NCBI GenBank assembly: GCA_045598325.1
Contig: JAZLLT010000083.1
Location: 1 to 54,553, forward strand
Reading direction: 5' to 3'
From: RUG14130 sp045598325
GTDB lineage: Bacteria > Bacillota > Clostridia > Christensenellales > Aristaeellaceae
Length of the DNA: 54,553 nucleotides
Shown: in pieces, positions 1 through 8,545 of the stretch
Numbering within the stretch: position 1 is the first letter of the stretch
Layout: each line of letters starts with the position of its first letter
Notes under the pieces: model-generated
Told to the model about the DNA's origin: nothing
The model's database searches: none
What the model saw: only the letters and a program-made list of their open reading frames with translations
Translations under genes and position numbers: made by a program

Positions 1-2681
1 GCCGTGGGCTCCGGTGTTGCCGTGGGCTCGGGCGCGTCCGTCACATATTCAGAAAGGACAAAGCCCTCGTAGTCGGTGCGTTTATAATTGAAAACGCACT
101 TGATCCACGCGCCGTTGTCGCCCAGAAGCGTGAGGAAGTCACCGGCGTTCAGGATGCCCATCTGCGCGGAATTGCAGTCCGCTTCCTTGTACATGGGCAC
201 GCCATTTTCGGTCACGGTTCCATATGCTGGCTCGTCATACCAGACAAAGGGCGCGAGGGGCGTGGCGGTGGGGTCGGGTGTGGGCGTTGCCGTCGGCAAG
301 GGTGTGGGCGTCGGCGTCGCAGTGGGAACGGGCGTGGCGGTGGGCGTGATAATGCGGATGATGCCGCTCATGAGCACATAGCCATAGTTGCCGCCCGCAC
401 TGCGCACCTGCGCGAAGGTGCCGTTGCTTGCAGTCATGATGAGATCGGTGCCCACTTTCAGGCTTCCGATGGTTTTGGCGTTGATGTCGGGGGTTTCGAA
501 CACAGAGATAAGTGGCGCGCTCACGCGGACCTGTACGCCGTCACCGTAGTCGATGAAGGGCGCGGGGGTGGGCGTCGGGGTGATCCGCGGCGTAGGCGTC
601 ACATAGCGGGGCGCGCTGCCGCTGAACAGCCACGCCTGCGTGGTCTCGTCCGCGATGCCCGTGGCAGCGAGCCCGACCTGACTCTGGAAGGCACGCACCG
701 CCTGCAGGGTCTTGCTGCCGTAGATACCGTCCGCCTTGCCCGACGGATAGCCGAGGTAAATCAGGCGGTCCTGCAGCAGGCGCACGCGCTCGTTTTTATC
801 GCCGCTGACCAGTTTCACATAGCCGCTGTATTCCTTCGCGTCCGCGGAGAAGAGCCGCTTCTGCAGATAGGGCGTCGCTGTTCCGCTCTGCACCGCGCCC
901 ATTTCCTTCTGGCAGCGGATGACTGCCTGTGTGACTTCCGCGGTGTAGACATCGCCCTTCGCGGTGGACGGCAGGTAGTACAGTTCGATCAGCCTGATAA
1001 TAAGTTGGGCGACGCGGTAGCCGCTGTCGCCCTCATTGAGTTCAATATAACTTGTGCAATTTTGCGCCTCTTCGGAGAAGAGGAGTTTGAGCGTGTCGCT
1101 GTCCGCGGTGCCGGTGGCGCCGATCCTGTGCTGCTGCTGGAACAGAAGCACGGCGTTGTAGGTCGCCTGACCGTACTTGCCGTCCACGGTGCCCGCGAGG
1201 TAACCCAGCGCCTTCAGGCGCTCCTGCAGGGAGGAAACGCGCGTGCCGGAATCTCCGCGGGACAGTTCCTTATAGGGATCGTAGCCCTGGATCTGACCGC
1301 TCACGATCTGCGCCATGAGGCTGCCGCTCACCTTTCCGGTGACGGTAGCGCCGATATCCTTCTGCAGTTCCTCAACGGCTCTCTGGGTCATTTCGCCGTA
1401 GACACCGTCCGCGGTGCCCGCGAGGTAACCGAGGTCGATGAGTTTTTCCTGCAGCAGTTTCACTTCTTCGCCGCGGCTTCCGCGGGAAAGATCGGGATAG
1501 TTCACGGTTGGCGCGGGCGTCGCTTCGGGAGAAGGCGTATCCGCGGCCGTGGGCGCGAGCGTGGGGTGCTCGGTGGCGCCGACATAGACATTATAGAAGA
1601 ATTCGATGTCGTCCTCGGTGCCGCTCTTCAGTTTGTCATACACCAGCAGTTCTTCGCCGGCGCCGTACAGACGCGGCTCATACTCCGGATAGTCGGCATA
1701 GTTGTTCCACAGTTTCATGTAGGTGGCGGATTTGCCGCTGGTGGGGCTTACGCGGTGCACGGTGTAATCCGTATCGATCACATACAGATATTCGCCCGCG
1801 GCGACGATCTGGGGCATGAACTCGTCCAGCATGCGCTTCATCACCTTGGAGGAGCGGGACACGGGATCGAAGCGGTCGATCTCGGTCAGCCAGCGGGTGC
1901 GGCGCACATAGTACACATAGCCGCCGTACACGGCGAAATCCTGCACGGAATCGTTGATGGTGAGGGTGGTGTTCCCGGTCACGGTCAGGCGCAGTTTCAG
2001 CGTGCCGTCGTCGGTCAGGACCACTTCGTTGCCCTCATAAAGAACGGTTTTCTTGTCGCGGGAGAAGAGGTTTTTGTCCACATCGATGGCGCGGCCCAGT
2101 ATGGAGATATACAGGTGCGCGCCCGCGTCATCCAGGAATACCAGCCCGTCCACGGTGTTTTTGAGACCTTTGATCTCACTTTCACCGCTGTAAATGACGA
2201 GGGTCTGTCTTCCAAGCGTGGGCACTTCGGCGATGAGGCTGATGGACGCGGGGACCGCGGCGTCCACATAGTAGATGTAGCCTGCCGCCTCGTCCAGCAC
2301 GGCTCTGCCCTTCACATTCTCGGCGACCGTTTCGCTGACACGCTCGGTTTCTTCGTTCACCGCGGCGATGGTCACATTTTCGATGGAATCGCCCGCTTCG
2401 GCGTACTCATCGGAAATGAGGTACAGCGGCTGCTTCACGATGGTGCTCACGCCGTTAACCGCCTTGGTCTGATAGTAGGCGTAGGAGCCGTACACGCCCA
2501 GGATGTAGTCGACGCCGCTCTCCGCGACCGCCGCCTCATACCACGCCTGGTACATGGCATCCTTTTCAAGGTACACGCCGTACACGCCGTTTCCCGCGGT
2601 CACGCCGGCAGCCATGGCCGCCTCGGGCACGAGGATGGCGAGGATCAGAACGAAGCACAAGCTTCTCATCAATTTCTTCAT
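1..2681 (-). CDS. Secreted protein with four peptidoglycan-binding repeats and SH3-like domains (3' end beyond window)
   Basis: The reading frame is open from an ATG at 2681 to the window edge, at least 893 codons. It begins with a signal peptide (MKKLMRSLCFVLILAILV...AAMA). Residues about 25-390 have a beta-rich, propeller-like look. Four PG_binding_1 repeats follow at about 395-690, each of the form LxxGDxGxxVxxLQxxLxxLGY...DGxYGxxTxxAVxxFQ. Two SH3-like domains (about 714 and 810) are joined by Thr-Pro-rich linkers, and the frame leaves the window inside another such linker. RBS GGAGG lies 8 bases upstream. Peptidoglycan-binding repeats suggest a cell-wall-attached, extracellular protein. 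No catalytic domain is visible in the part present, so an enzyme could lie beyond the edge. The third repeat is the most degenerate. Confidence 0.85.
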   Translation of the reverse strand, partial: MKKLMRSLCFVLILAILVPEAAMAAGVTAGNGVYGVYLEKDAMYQAWYEAAVAESGVDYILGVYGSYAYYQTKAVNGVSTIVKQPLYLISDEYAEAGDSIENVTIAAVNEETERVSETVAENVKGRAVLDEAAGYIYYVDAAVPASISLIAEVPTLGRQTLVIYSGESEIKGLKNTVDGLVFLDDAGAHLYISILGRAIDVDKNLFSRDKKTVLYEGNEVVLTDDGTLKLRLTVTGNTTLTINDSVQDFAVYGGYVYYVRRTRWLTEIDRFDPVSRSSKVMKRMLDEFMPQIVAAGEYLYVIDTDYTVHRVSPTSGKSATYMKLWNNYADYPEYEPRLYGAGEELLVYDKLKSGTEDDIEFFYNVYVGATEHPTLAPTAADTPSPEATPAPTVNYPDLSRGSRGEEVKLLQEKLIDLGYLAGTADGVYGEMTQRAVEELQKDIGATVTGKVSGSLMAQIVSGQIQGYDPYKELSRGDSGTRVSSLQERLKALGYLAGTVDGKYGQATYNAVLLFQQQHRIGATGTADSDTLKLLFSEEAQNCTSYIELNEGDSGYRVAQLIIRLIELYYLPSTAKGDVYTAEVTQAVIRCQKEMGAVQSGTATPYLQKRLFSADAKEYSGYVKLVSGDKNERVRLLQDRLIYLGYPSGKADGIYGSKTLQAVRAFQSQVGLAATGIADETTQAWLFSGSAPRYVTPTPRITPTPTPAPFIDYGDGVQVRVSAPLISVFETPDINAKTIGSLKVGTDLIMTASNGTFAQVRSAGGNYGYVLMSGIIRIITPTATPVPTATPTPTPLPTATPTPDPTATPLAPFVWYDEPAYGTVTENGVPMYKEADCNSAQMGILNAGDFLTLLGDNGAWIKCVFNYKRTDYEGFVLSEYVTDAPEPTATPEPT

Positions 2682-2722
2682 ATAATAACCTCCGCGGGGC
2701 AATATCGCTTTTCAGACGCTTT

Positions 2723-2752
2723 ATTATACAACATTGTTCCGCACCGTTCCAA
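2723..2752 (-). promoter_or_regulatory. Sigma-A-type promoter for the peptidoglycan-binding protein
   Basis: On the minus strand TTGGAA (2752-2747) and TATAAT (2728-2723) are separated by 18 bases. They lie about 40 bases upstream of the ATG at 2681. Confidence 0.5.
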
Positions 2753-2844
2753 ACAAATCCGTTAATTAACCGTTAAGCGCAGGTTTTTTCCCTTCAAGCG
2801 CGGGCATCTCCGCCGGTTTCGGGCGGAAACGATCCCGTGATACT

Positions 2845-2881
2845 CAAAAAGCGGAAGCGCCGAAAGGCGTTTCCGTTTTTT
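2845..2881 (-). terminator. Terminator after efp (bidirectional hairpin)
   Basis: A GGAAGCGCC / GGCGTTTCC stem with a GAAA loop is flanked by A and T runs on both sides. It lies just downstream of the efp stop and can act on either strand. Confidence 0.75.
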
Positions 2882-2894
2882 GTCAGTCCGGAAA

Positions 2895-3455
2895 TCAGAC
2901 GCGGGACAGGTACTCGCCGCCCTCGCGGGTATCGATCTTCAGAACATCGCCGATGTTGATGAAGAGGGGCACCTGAAGGGTGAAGCCGGTCTCGACGGTG
3001 GCGGGCTTGGTGGTGTTGGATGCGGTGTCGCCCTTGAAGCCGGGTTCGGTGGCGATGACTTCCAGTTCCACGAAGGTGGGGGCTTCCACGGAGAAAGCGG
3101 CGCCCTTGTAGAAGCGGACGGTAGCCTTGGTGTTGGGCTTCATGAAGACGATGGCGTCTTCAACCTGGTCCTTAGTCAGACCGATCTGCTCGTAGCTTTC
3201 GCCGTCCATGAAGTAGTACAGATCGCCGTCATCATAGAGATATTCCATTTCCTTGGTCTCGATGATGGCCTTGGGCATCTTGTCGGTGGGGTTGAAGGTG
3301 CGCTCGAGAACAGCGCCGGTGATGATGTTCTTTATCTTAGTACGGACGAAGGCCGCGCCTTTGCCGGGCTTGACATGCTGGAAATCAACGATCGTCCAGA
3401 TGCCGCCATCCCATTCAACCGTAATACCTTTTTTGAAATCGCCTGCTGTTACCAT
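2895..3455 (-). CDS. efp: Elongation factor P
   Basis: EF-P binds between the P and E sites and relieves ribosome stalling at polyproline. The 186-residue length and sequence are typical: an N-terminal KOW-like domain starting VTAGDFKKG, the loop PGKGAAFVR with the lysine at position 32, and two OB domains ending with GDVLKIDTREGGEYLSR. The tip PGKG resembles the Bacillus type, in which Lys32 carries the modification, rather than an EpmA-modified K34. Seeing the modification itself is not possible here. AAGGAGG lies 8 bases before the ATG. It follows the Xaa-Pro peptidase by 39 bases, a pairing common in Firmicutes, and shares the terminator at 2845. Confidence 0.97.
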   Translation of the reverse strand: MVTAGDFKKGITVEWDGGIWTIVDFQHVKPGKGAAFVRTKIKNIITGAVLERTFNPTDKMPKAIIETKEMEYLYDDGDLYYFMDGESYEQIGLTKDQVEDAIVFMKPNTKATVRFYKGAAFSVEAPTFVELEVIATEPGFKGDTASNTTKPATVETGFTLQVPLFINIGDVLKIDTREGGEYLSRV

Positions 3456-3494
3456 TAGGGGTTCCTCCTTAAAGTTTTGAGTCGGTGTATGTGA

Positions 3495-4547
3495 TCAAAC
3501 AACGATGAGTTGTTTGCTTACCGTATAGGGATCAATGAAGCCGTCTTCCGTGAGCATCACGGTGTCCTCGATGCGGCAGCCGCCGAAATCGGGGATATAC
3601 ACGCCGGGCTCCACGGTGACCACATGGCCCTTGACCAGCACGGTATCTCCGCGCAGACTGAGGGACGGGGCTTCGTGGATATCCAGACCCACGCCGTGAC
3701 CCAGAGAGTGACCGAACGCGTCGGGATAGAGGCTTTCGAGATAGTTCCGCGCGACCGCGTCGATTTCCTTGCCGGTTTTGCCGGGTTTCACCTGCGCAAG
3801 AGAATCCATGTGCGCGTTGTAGACCGCGTTGTAGATGTCGGTCAGTTTCCCGTCCGGCTGCCCCACCGCGACGGTGCGGGTCATGTCGGAACAGTATCCG
3901 CCGAAGGACGCGCCGAAATCGAAAGTGACCAGATCGCCTTTTTCGATGATTTTGTCGGACGGCACCGCGTGCGGCAGGGAGCCGTTGACGCCGGACGCCA
4001 CGATGGTATCGAAGGCGGGACCCGCGCTTCCGCGCAGGCGCATCTCGTGCTCCAGCAGGGCGGCGGCGTACTTTTCGGTCATGCCCGCCTGCAGCTGCCC
4101 GAGCAGCGCTTCGAACGCCTGACAGGAAATGGCGGCGGCTTTGCAGATCATGTCGATCTCCGCCCGATCCTTCACCGCGCGCATCTCGAGGACGATATCC
4201 GGCATATCGATCAGTTTCACCCCGTCAAGGGCGCTTTCCAGTTTGCGGAAGGCGTTCACCGTGAGGATACCCGTCTCCACATACAGTTCCTTTGCGTTCT
4301 CTTCGGAAAGAAGACGGCTGAGGATCTCTTCCCGTGTCAGGGAAAGACTCGTGCGCTCGATTTTGCACAAGGGGCTCTGACGCTCCGCCTGCTCGATATA
4401 GCGGAAATCGGTGATGATGACGGATTTTTCGGGGGTCACGAGAAGGCAGCCTTCTCCGGTATAGCCCGTGAGATAGAACATGTTTTTGCGGTTATCGATG
4501 AGAATGTATCCCGCAAGGCGCTTGCGCAGTTCCGCTACACGATCCAT
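3495..4547 (-). CDS. Xaa-Pro aminopeptidase (M24 family)
   Basis: Cytosolic metallopeptidase that removes an N-terminal residue preceding proline. The 350-residue protein has the creatinase-like N-terminal domain (about 1-125) and the pita-bread M24 domain. The five metal ligands can be picked out: Asp in TFDFGASF, Asp in SDMTRTV, His in GHSLGHGVG, Glu in TVEPGVYI and Glu in RIEDTV. The frame extends 14 codons further upstream, but the ATG at 4547 has GGAGG six bases before it and gives the family's usual N-terminus (MDRVAELRKRL). It lies upstream of efp in the same direction, a conserved arrangement. Confidence 0.93.
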   Translation of the reverse strand: MDRVAELRKRLAGYILIDNRKNMFYLTGYTGEGCLLVTPEKSVIITDFRYIEQAERQSPLCKIERTSLSLTREEILSRLLSEENAKELYVETGILTVNAFRKLESALDGVKLIDMPDIVLEMRAVKDRAEIDMICKAAAISCQAFEALLGQLQAGMTEKYAAALLEHEMRLRGSAGPAFDTIVASGVNGSLPHAVPSDKIIEKGDLVTFDFGASFGGYCSDMTRTVAVGQPDGKLTDIYNAVYNAHMDSLAQVKPGKTGKEIDAVARNYLESLYPDAFGHSLGHGVGLDIHEAPSLSLRGDTVLVKGHVVTVEPGVYIPDFGGCRIEDTVMLTEDGFIDPYTVSKQLIVV

Positions 4548-4645
4548 ACCATGCCTCCGACAGCGATATCCATGGTTATTATAGCACAACTTTTCCGTCT
4601 TGAACAGATAGTTTTGATAACTTACAATTAATTTTCATTATTCTA

Positions 4646-4674
4646 TTGTACTTTTTGTCCCGTTGTGATAGAAT
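4646..4674 (+). promoter_or_regulatory. Sigma-A-type promoter for the corrinoid methyl-transfer genes
   Basis: TTGTAC (4646-4651) and TAGAAT (4669-4674) are 17 bases apart, 46 bases upstream of the ATG at 4720. Confidence 0.55.
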
Positions 4675-4719
4675 AATTGTAGTTTGTGACCCTATTAAAT
4701 ATTATGGAGGTATGCTCTT

Positions 4720-5352
4720 ATGGCCGATATGAATGCCATCATCACCGCAGTCAAGGACGGAAGAAAGAAGATCGTCGAGCAGCTCGTCAACGAAGCCCTC
4801 GCGGAAGGCGTTTCCGCGGAGACCATCCTGAACGAAGGCCTCATCGTCGGCATGACCGAACTGGGCGAAATGTTCAAGACCGGCGAAGTCTATGTTCCCG
4901 AGATCCTGGTCGCCGCCCGCGCCATGAAGGCGGGCACCGCCATTCTGAAGCCCCTGCTGGTAGACGCCAATGTCCAGTCCCTGGGCACCGTCGCCATCGG
5001 CACCGTCAAGGGCGACCTACACGATATCGGCAAGAACCTGGTCGGCATGATGCTGGAAGGCAACGGCTTCACCGTGATGGATCTGGGCGAAGATGTGGCT
5101 CCAGAAGCCTTCGTCGAAGCGGTCAAAAACGGCGCGCAGGCAATCGGCATGTCCGCCCTGCTCACCACCACCATGCCCAACATGCAGGTGACCATTCAGG
5201 CCCTCAAGGACGCGGGTCTGCGCGACAAGGTGAAGGTGCTGGTCGGCGGCGCCCCCATCACGCAGGAATTCGCGGATCAGATCGGCGCGGACGGCTACTC
5301 CACCGATGCCGCTTCCGCCGCGGAACTGGCCAAGAAACTGCTCGCCGAATAA
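4720..5352 (+). CDS. Corrinoid (B12-binding) methyltransferase subunit
   Basis: 210-residue protein of the MtaC/MtbC/MttC type, which carries the methyl group on a cobalamin cofactor between two methyltransferases. Residues 1-88 form the helical cap domain. The B12-binding Rossmann domain follows with the signature GDLHDIGKN (about 104-112), whose His is the lower cobalt ligand, then SALLTTTMPNM and VLVGGAPIT, where the dimethylbenzimidazole tail binds. GGAGG lies nine bases before the ATG. A UroD-family methyltransferase follows after 38 bases and is the likely partner. No substrate-specific methyltransferase (MtaB, MttB or MtmB type) and no RamA-like activator lie next to it, so the methyl donor cannot be named. 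Confidence 0.93.
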   Translation: MADMNAIITAVKDGRKKIVEQLVNEALAEGVSAETILNEGLIVGMTELGEMFKTGEVYVPEILVAARAMKAGTAILKPLLVDANVQSLGTVAIGTVKGDLHDIGKNLVGMMLEGNGFTVMDLGEDVAPEAFVEAVKNGAQAIGMSALLTTTMPNMQVTIQALKDAGLRDKVKVLVGGAPITQEFADQIGADGYSTDAASAAELAKKLLAE

Positions 5353-5390
5353 CGCCCCGGCAGAAACCGTTTGTATAGAGGTATGACACT

Positions 5391-6401
5391 ATGAATATGC
5401 GTGCCTGGCTCAATGATCTGCGCGATAATCCCGTCAAAAAGGCAATGCCCATCCTCTCTTTCCCCTGCGTATCTCTGCTCGGCGTTACGGTAAAGCAACT
5501 CATTTCGGATGCGGACCTGCAGGCAAAAGGCATGAAAGCGGTGGCTGACCGCGTGGACAGCGCGGCTTCCGTAAGCATGATGGACCTTTCTGTGGAAGCG
5601 GAGGCATTCGGCGCCAAAGTCCGCTTTTCCGATGACGAAGTGCCCACGGTCATCGGTGCTTTGGTGGAGGACGAAGCTGCCGCCGAAGCGCTCGCGGTTC
5701 CCGCAGTGGGCGCGGGGCGCACCGGGCTGTATGTGGATGCCATCCGCAAGGCTTGTACGCTCATTGATGACCGTCCCGTGTTTGCGGGCGTGATCGGACC
5801 GTTCTCTCTCGCCGGACGCCTGATGGGCGTTTCGGACATCATGATCCGGTGCTATGAGGAGCCGGACGCGGTGCATACCGTCATGAAGAAGTGCACTCGG
5901 TTCCTCATCGAATATGTGAAAGCGTACAGACAGGCCGGGGCTAACGGCGTCATGATGGCGGAACCCCTGACGGGGCTTCTCTCGCCGAAACTGGCGGTGG
6001 AGTTCAGTGAGCCGTATGTGCGAAAGATCGTCGAGGCGGCGCAAACCGATGACTTCCTCGTGATGTACCACAACTGCGGAAACGGCACCATCCGCCAGAT
6101 CGACTCCATCCTGCGCACGGGCGCCGCGGCGTACCATTTCGGAAATTCCATTTCCATGAGGGAAATGTTGGAGCACATCCCCGCAGACATCGTGACCATG
6201 GGCAATGTGGACCCCGCAGGACAGTTCTGCCGCGGCACAACGGATTCCATCCGTGAAGAGACCCTGAAAATTATGGGCGAGTGCTGCGCCCATCCCAACT
6301 TCGTGATCTCATCCGGCTGCGATATTCCGCCTGCAAGCCCCTGGGAAAACATCGATGCGTTCTTCGGGGCCGTGAGAGATTATTATATGCAAACGCTATA
6401 A
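5391..6401 (+). CDS. UroD-family corrinoid methyltransferase (MtaA/MtbA-like)
   Basis: 336 residues of the uroporphyrinogen decarboxylase fold, in the branch that moves methyl groups between a corrinoid protein and a thiol or other acceptor. Zinc ligands expected for MtaA-type enzymes are visible: MYHNCGN (His-x-Cys) at about 222-228 and a Cys in SSGCDIPP near residue 310. The ending SSGCDIPPASPWENIDAFF is typical of this branch, not of heme-pathway HemE. It lies 38 bases after the corrinoid protein and probably works with it. A bacterium is unlikely to use coenzyme M, so the acceptor (for example tetrahydrofolate) is inferred, not seen. Confidence 0.9.
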   Translation: MNMRAWLNDLRDNPVKKAMPILSFPCVSLLGVTVKQLISDADLQAKGMKAVADRVDSAASVSMMDLSVEAEAFGAKVRFSDDEVPTVIGALVEDEAAAEALAVPAVGAGRTGLYVDAIRKACTLIDDRPVFAGVIGPFSLAGRLMGVSDIMIRCYEEPDAVHTVMKKCTRFLIEYVKAYRQAGANGVMMAEPLTGLLSPKLAVEFSEPYVRKIVEAAQTDDFLVMYHNCGNGTIRQIDSILRTGAAAYHFGNSISMREMLEHIPADIVTMGNVDPAGQFCRGTTDSIREETLKIMGECCAHPNFVISSGCDIPPASPWENIDAFFGAVRDYYMQTL

Positions 6402-6656
6402 GTTTATTTCGGGAAACCGCTTGCCGAAATAGAAACAATAGTGATGATTTCCGAAAGGAAACCGTATATACGGTGTTGGGCTGCTATCAGGCTGCATACG
6501 ATCTAAATCAGAGAAGAAGTTATGCGCATACCATTGAACAGTGGCATGCCTTGCTTCGCCCGCATGCAGAGGATTGGAAACCGTTGGAGAAACGCAAGTT
6601 CTTTTCCGAAGGCCAAGACGATGAATAAGGGATTGATTTCCAGGTGAGTAATCATT
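6402..6656 (+). other. Post-mtaA segment with a possible gene remnant
   Basis: This stretch is more AT-rich than its neighbours. One frame stays open to a stop at 6628 and reads like a decayed protein end over its last 55 codons (...TIEQWHALLRPHAEDW...). No RBS-start pair is convincing. It lies between the methyltransferase stop and the terminator at 6657, so it would be transcribed with the methyltransferase. I cannot assign a family. Confidence 0.25.
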
Positions 6657-6701
6657 GGCAGCGCGTCCTGAAATAGTCAATGCGGGATGCGCTGCCTTTT
6701 T
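6657..6701 (+). terminator. Terminator of the corrinoid methyltransferase unit
   Basis: The arms GGCAGCGC and GCGCTGCC, extended by four more pairs, enclose a 15-base loop and are followed by TTTTTG. Confidence 0.75.
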
Positions 6702-6730
6702 GTTCCGTACTTTTCTCTGTTATTTCATGT

Positions 6731-6970
6731 CAGTCACTATGATAATCATTGTTTATGTTCAGGTCGATGAGAACTTATTCTGCAGGGATTCTTTCGATAT
6801 CGACCTTACGAAACTCGATCCCGCGATCTATTCCGGCATGTACCACAGCATCGGGACTGTGCTGGGGAAGATAGGGGATTTTTCGAAGGGCTGAAGCGGA
6901 AATTGCCGAAAGACGAAACCCCATTGGAGGAGTTGTGGAACCGGTTTTGCAGCCGACGGGTACGACCTGC
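6731..6970 (+). pseudogene. Possible frameshifted gene remnant
   Basis: One frame (6731-6894) reads ...DIDLTKLDPAIYSGMYHSIG... and stops. Just before the stop a second frame takes over and reads GFFEGLKRKLPKDETPLEEL on toward 6960. The join looks like a broken coding sequence with one frameshift, but I know no family for it. No start with a good RBS is present. It could equally be chance open frames. Confidence 0.25.
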
Positions 6971-7291
6971 GGTCAGGCTTGTATCGCGATGATCACCGGG
7001 CGGAAAATCGAAGAGGTCATCCGGGTCATGAAGACGGACGGACCGACAAGCATCGGTCAATTGATGGAAGCGCCGGACTATTATCAGATCGGGCACGCGG
7101 AGAAGAACACACGCATTTCCAAAAAGAATCCTGTCCGGCACGGCTATCCGATCCTGACCGTGCATATGGACGCGGGCTGCACGCACTGGACGCTGCTGTA
7201 TCATGGGAAGTATTATGACCCCGAATTCGGGTTAATCTGCGGGGAATATGCTCACGGTAAAATCACATCATTTCTTGCGGTTTACGAATAA
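6935..7291 (+). CDS. C39-like papain-fold peptidase, small
   Basis: 118 residues with the layout of peptidase C39-like domains: an oxyanion Gln (Q6), then TTCGQACIAM with the nucleophile Cys12, then His84 in CTHWTLLY and Asp95 in YYDPEFG. Nothing is added before or after the domain and there is no signal peptide, so it would act in the cytosol. The start is GTG with GGAGG only four bases away. C39 enzymes usually cleave after a double glycine in bacteriocin leaders, but no ABC exporter or leader peptide is nearby, so the role is unknown. It may be the surviving part of a longer broken gene, since the preceding 200 bases contain remnants. Confidence 0.6.
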   Translation: MEPVLQPTGTTCGQACIAMITGRKIEEVIRVMKTDGPTSIGQLMEAPDYYQIGHAEKNTRISKKNPVRHGYPILTVHMDAGCTHWTLLYHGKYYDPEFGLICGEYAHGKITSFLAVYE

Positions 7292-7337
7292 GTGCAGCGG
7301 ATATCCGGATACGGAACGCAATCTGAAATCTTGCGGC

Positions 7338-7377
7338 AAAAGACGGAGGAAGCACTTGCATCCTCTGTCTTTTTTTT
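7338..7377 (+). terminator. Terminator after the C39-like gene
   Basis: The arms AAAAGACGGAGGA and TCCTCTGTCTTTT pair over 13 positions (one G-U) around a 10-base loop, followed by more T. Confidence 0.85.
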
Positions 7378-7380
7378 CTG

Positions 7381-7409
7381 TTGATTTGCCCTTCTGTGCG
7401 TGCTATAAT
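7381..7409 (+). promoter_or_regulatory. Sigma-A-type promoter for the second UroD-family gene
   Basis: TTGATT (7381-7386) and TATAAT (7404-7409) are 17 bases apart, directly after the preceding terminator. Confidence 0.65.
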
Positions 7410-7440
7410 GTTCCCGTGAGTTCGTTTTGCGGAGGTCATT

Positions 7441-8514
7441 ATGGATTTTAAGCAGTTTCCCCTTGAGAAATTCCTCGCCCTGCGTGAGGAAAAAGAGAAG
7501 AATCTCAGGGACTTTTACGCGCTCAAAGGCAAGCGCGTGGCGGTGGTGCAGAAGCCCGGTTACGCGTTCACGCGGGCGATCTGCCGTTACCGGGACAGGC
7601 AGTTGGAAAGTGAACTGGATTTTCTGGCGGATGCCATGAAGTACAAAAGCGACTTCATGTTCACTTCGCTGGAGCCCTGGGTCGGCGTGGGCGTGTACGC
7701 CTCCGCTTTCGGCTGCAAATATGAGTGGAGCGATTTTGACGCGCCCCAGACCCGCCCCATCCTGAAAAGCACGGATAAGATCAAAGACATCAAAGTGAAA
7801 TCTCTGTCCGAATGGGAGGAGATGAGCGAGGTCCTGACCCGCATCCGCTATTTCAAGGAAGCGACGGGCGGTCAACTCGGCATCACGCTCACCGACACCC
7901 AGTCGCCCAATGACACGGCGTCCCTCATCATGGACACCACGGAGTTCTTCACCGCCTGCCTCGCGGAGCCCGAAGAAGTGGAGCCGCTGCTGACTGCCAT
8001 CACGGACAAGATCATCGAGTATTCAAAGATCCAGATGGAGGAGATCGGCGATCTTCTCGCAGGCCCCGGCCACATCGCCATCTGCGGAATGGGCGTGCCC
8101 GGCATGACGCTCTCCGATGACAATCTGGCGATCCTCTCGCCCAAGGCGTACCGCAATTCTTCGGCGGAATACATGCAGCGCATCAGCGACGCGTTCGGCG
8201 GGCTGTTCGTCCATTCCTGCGGAAGTTATGTCCATAATGTGCCGGAGGTGCTGACCTGCGGAGGTCTCAGGCTCCTCGACTGCGCCATCGACAAAAGCGC
8301 CGATCCCACGCCCAACGATCCCGCGAAGATGGCGGATGCCCTCAAGGGACGGGACGACATCATCCTGCAGGTGCGCCTGTCCATCCGCAACGCGGATGCG
8401 GTGAAGCCCCTCCTCGACGCGGGCACCCGCATGATCGTGCAGTTCAGCCCCGATCCCGATATCGAGGTCAGCAACCGGCTGTATGAGGAATTCCGGGAGA
8501 AATTCGGAATTTGA
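7441..8514 (+). CDS. UroD-family protein (methyltransferase-like), second copy
   Basis: 357 residues. The UroD/MtaA fold is suggested by the C-terminal half: FVHSCGSYVHNVPEV near residue 257 contains the His-x-Cys pair used for zinc, and the protein ends with a long-helix pattern (VSNRLYEEFREKFG). It lacks the SSGCDIPP ending of the copy at 5391 and is clearly a different subgroup. GGAGG stands five bases before the ATG. It has its own promoter and terminator, so it is not cotranscribed with the corrinoid protein. Its substrate is unknown, and methyltransferase activity is inferred only from the fold and the zinc motif. Confidence 0.75.
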   Translation: MDFKQFPLEKFLALREEKEKNLRDFYALKGKRVAVVQKPGYAFTRAICRYRDRQLESELDFLADAMKYKSDFMFTSLEPWVGVGVYASAFGCKYEWSDFDAPQTRPILKSTDKIKDIKVKSLSEWEEMSEVLTRIRYFKEATGGQLGITLTDTQSPNDTASLIMDTTEFFTACLAEPEEVEPLLTAITDKIIEYSKIQMEEIGDLLAGPGHIAICGMGVPGMTLSDDNLAILSPKAYRNSSAEYMQRISDAFGGLFVHSCGSYVHNVPEVLTCGGLRLLDCAIDKSADPTPNDPAKMADALKGRDDIILQVRLSIRNADAVKPLLDAGTRMIVQFSPDPDIEVSNRLYEEFREKFGI

Positions 8515-8545
8515 AAAAACCACCCGAAAGGGTGGTTTTCCTTTA
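8513..8545 (+). terminator. Terminator between convergent genes
   Basis: The arms AACCACCC and GGGTGGTT close a GAAA loop. A and T runs on both sides let it serve the gene ending at 8514 and the minus-strand gene ending at 8543. Confidence 0.8.

Noticed and set aside
240..360. GTGGGCGTCGGCGTCGCAGT-like tandem repeat, considered as a CRISPR or satellite repeat
   Set aside because: It is in frame with the minus-strand gene and encodes a Thr-Pro linker; units vary and there are no spacers.
1005..2765. Long open frame on the plus strand (586 codons)
   Set aside because: It is the antisense shadow of the peptidoglycan-binding protein. It has no RBS, and the composition (His, Val and Gly-rich) is what reverse reading of GC-rich coding DNA gives.
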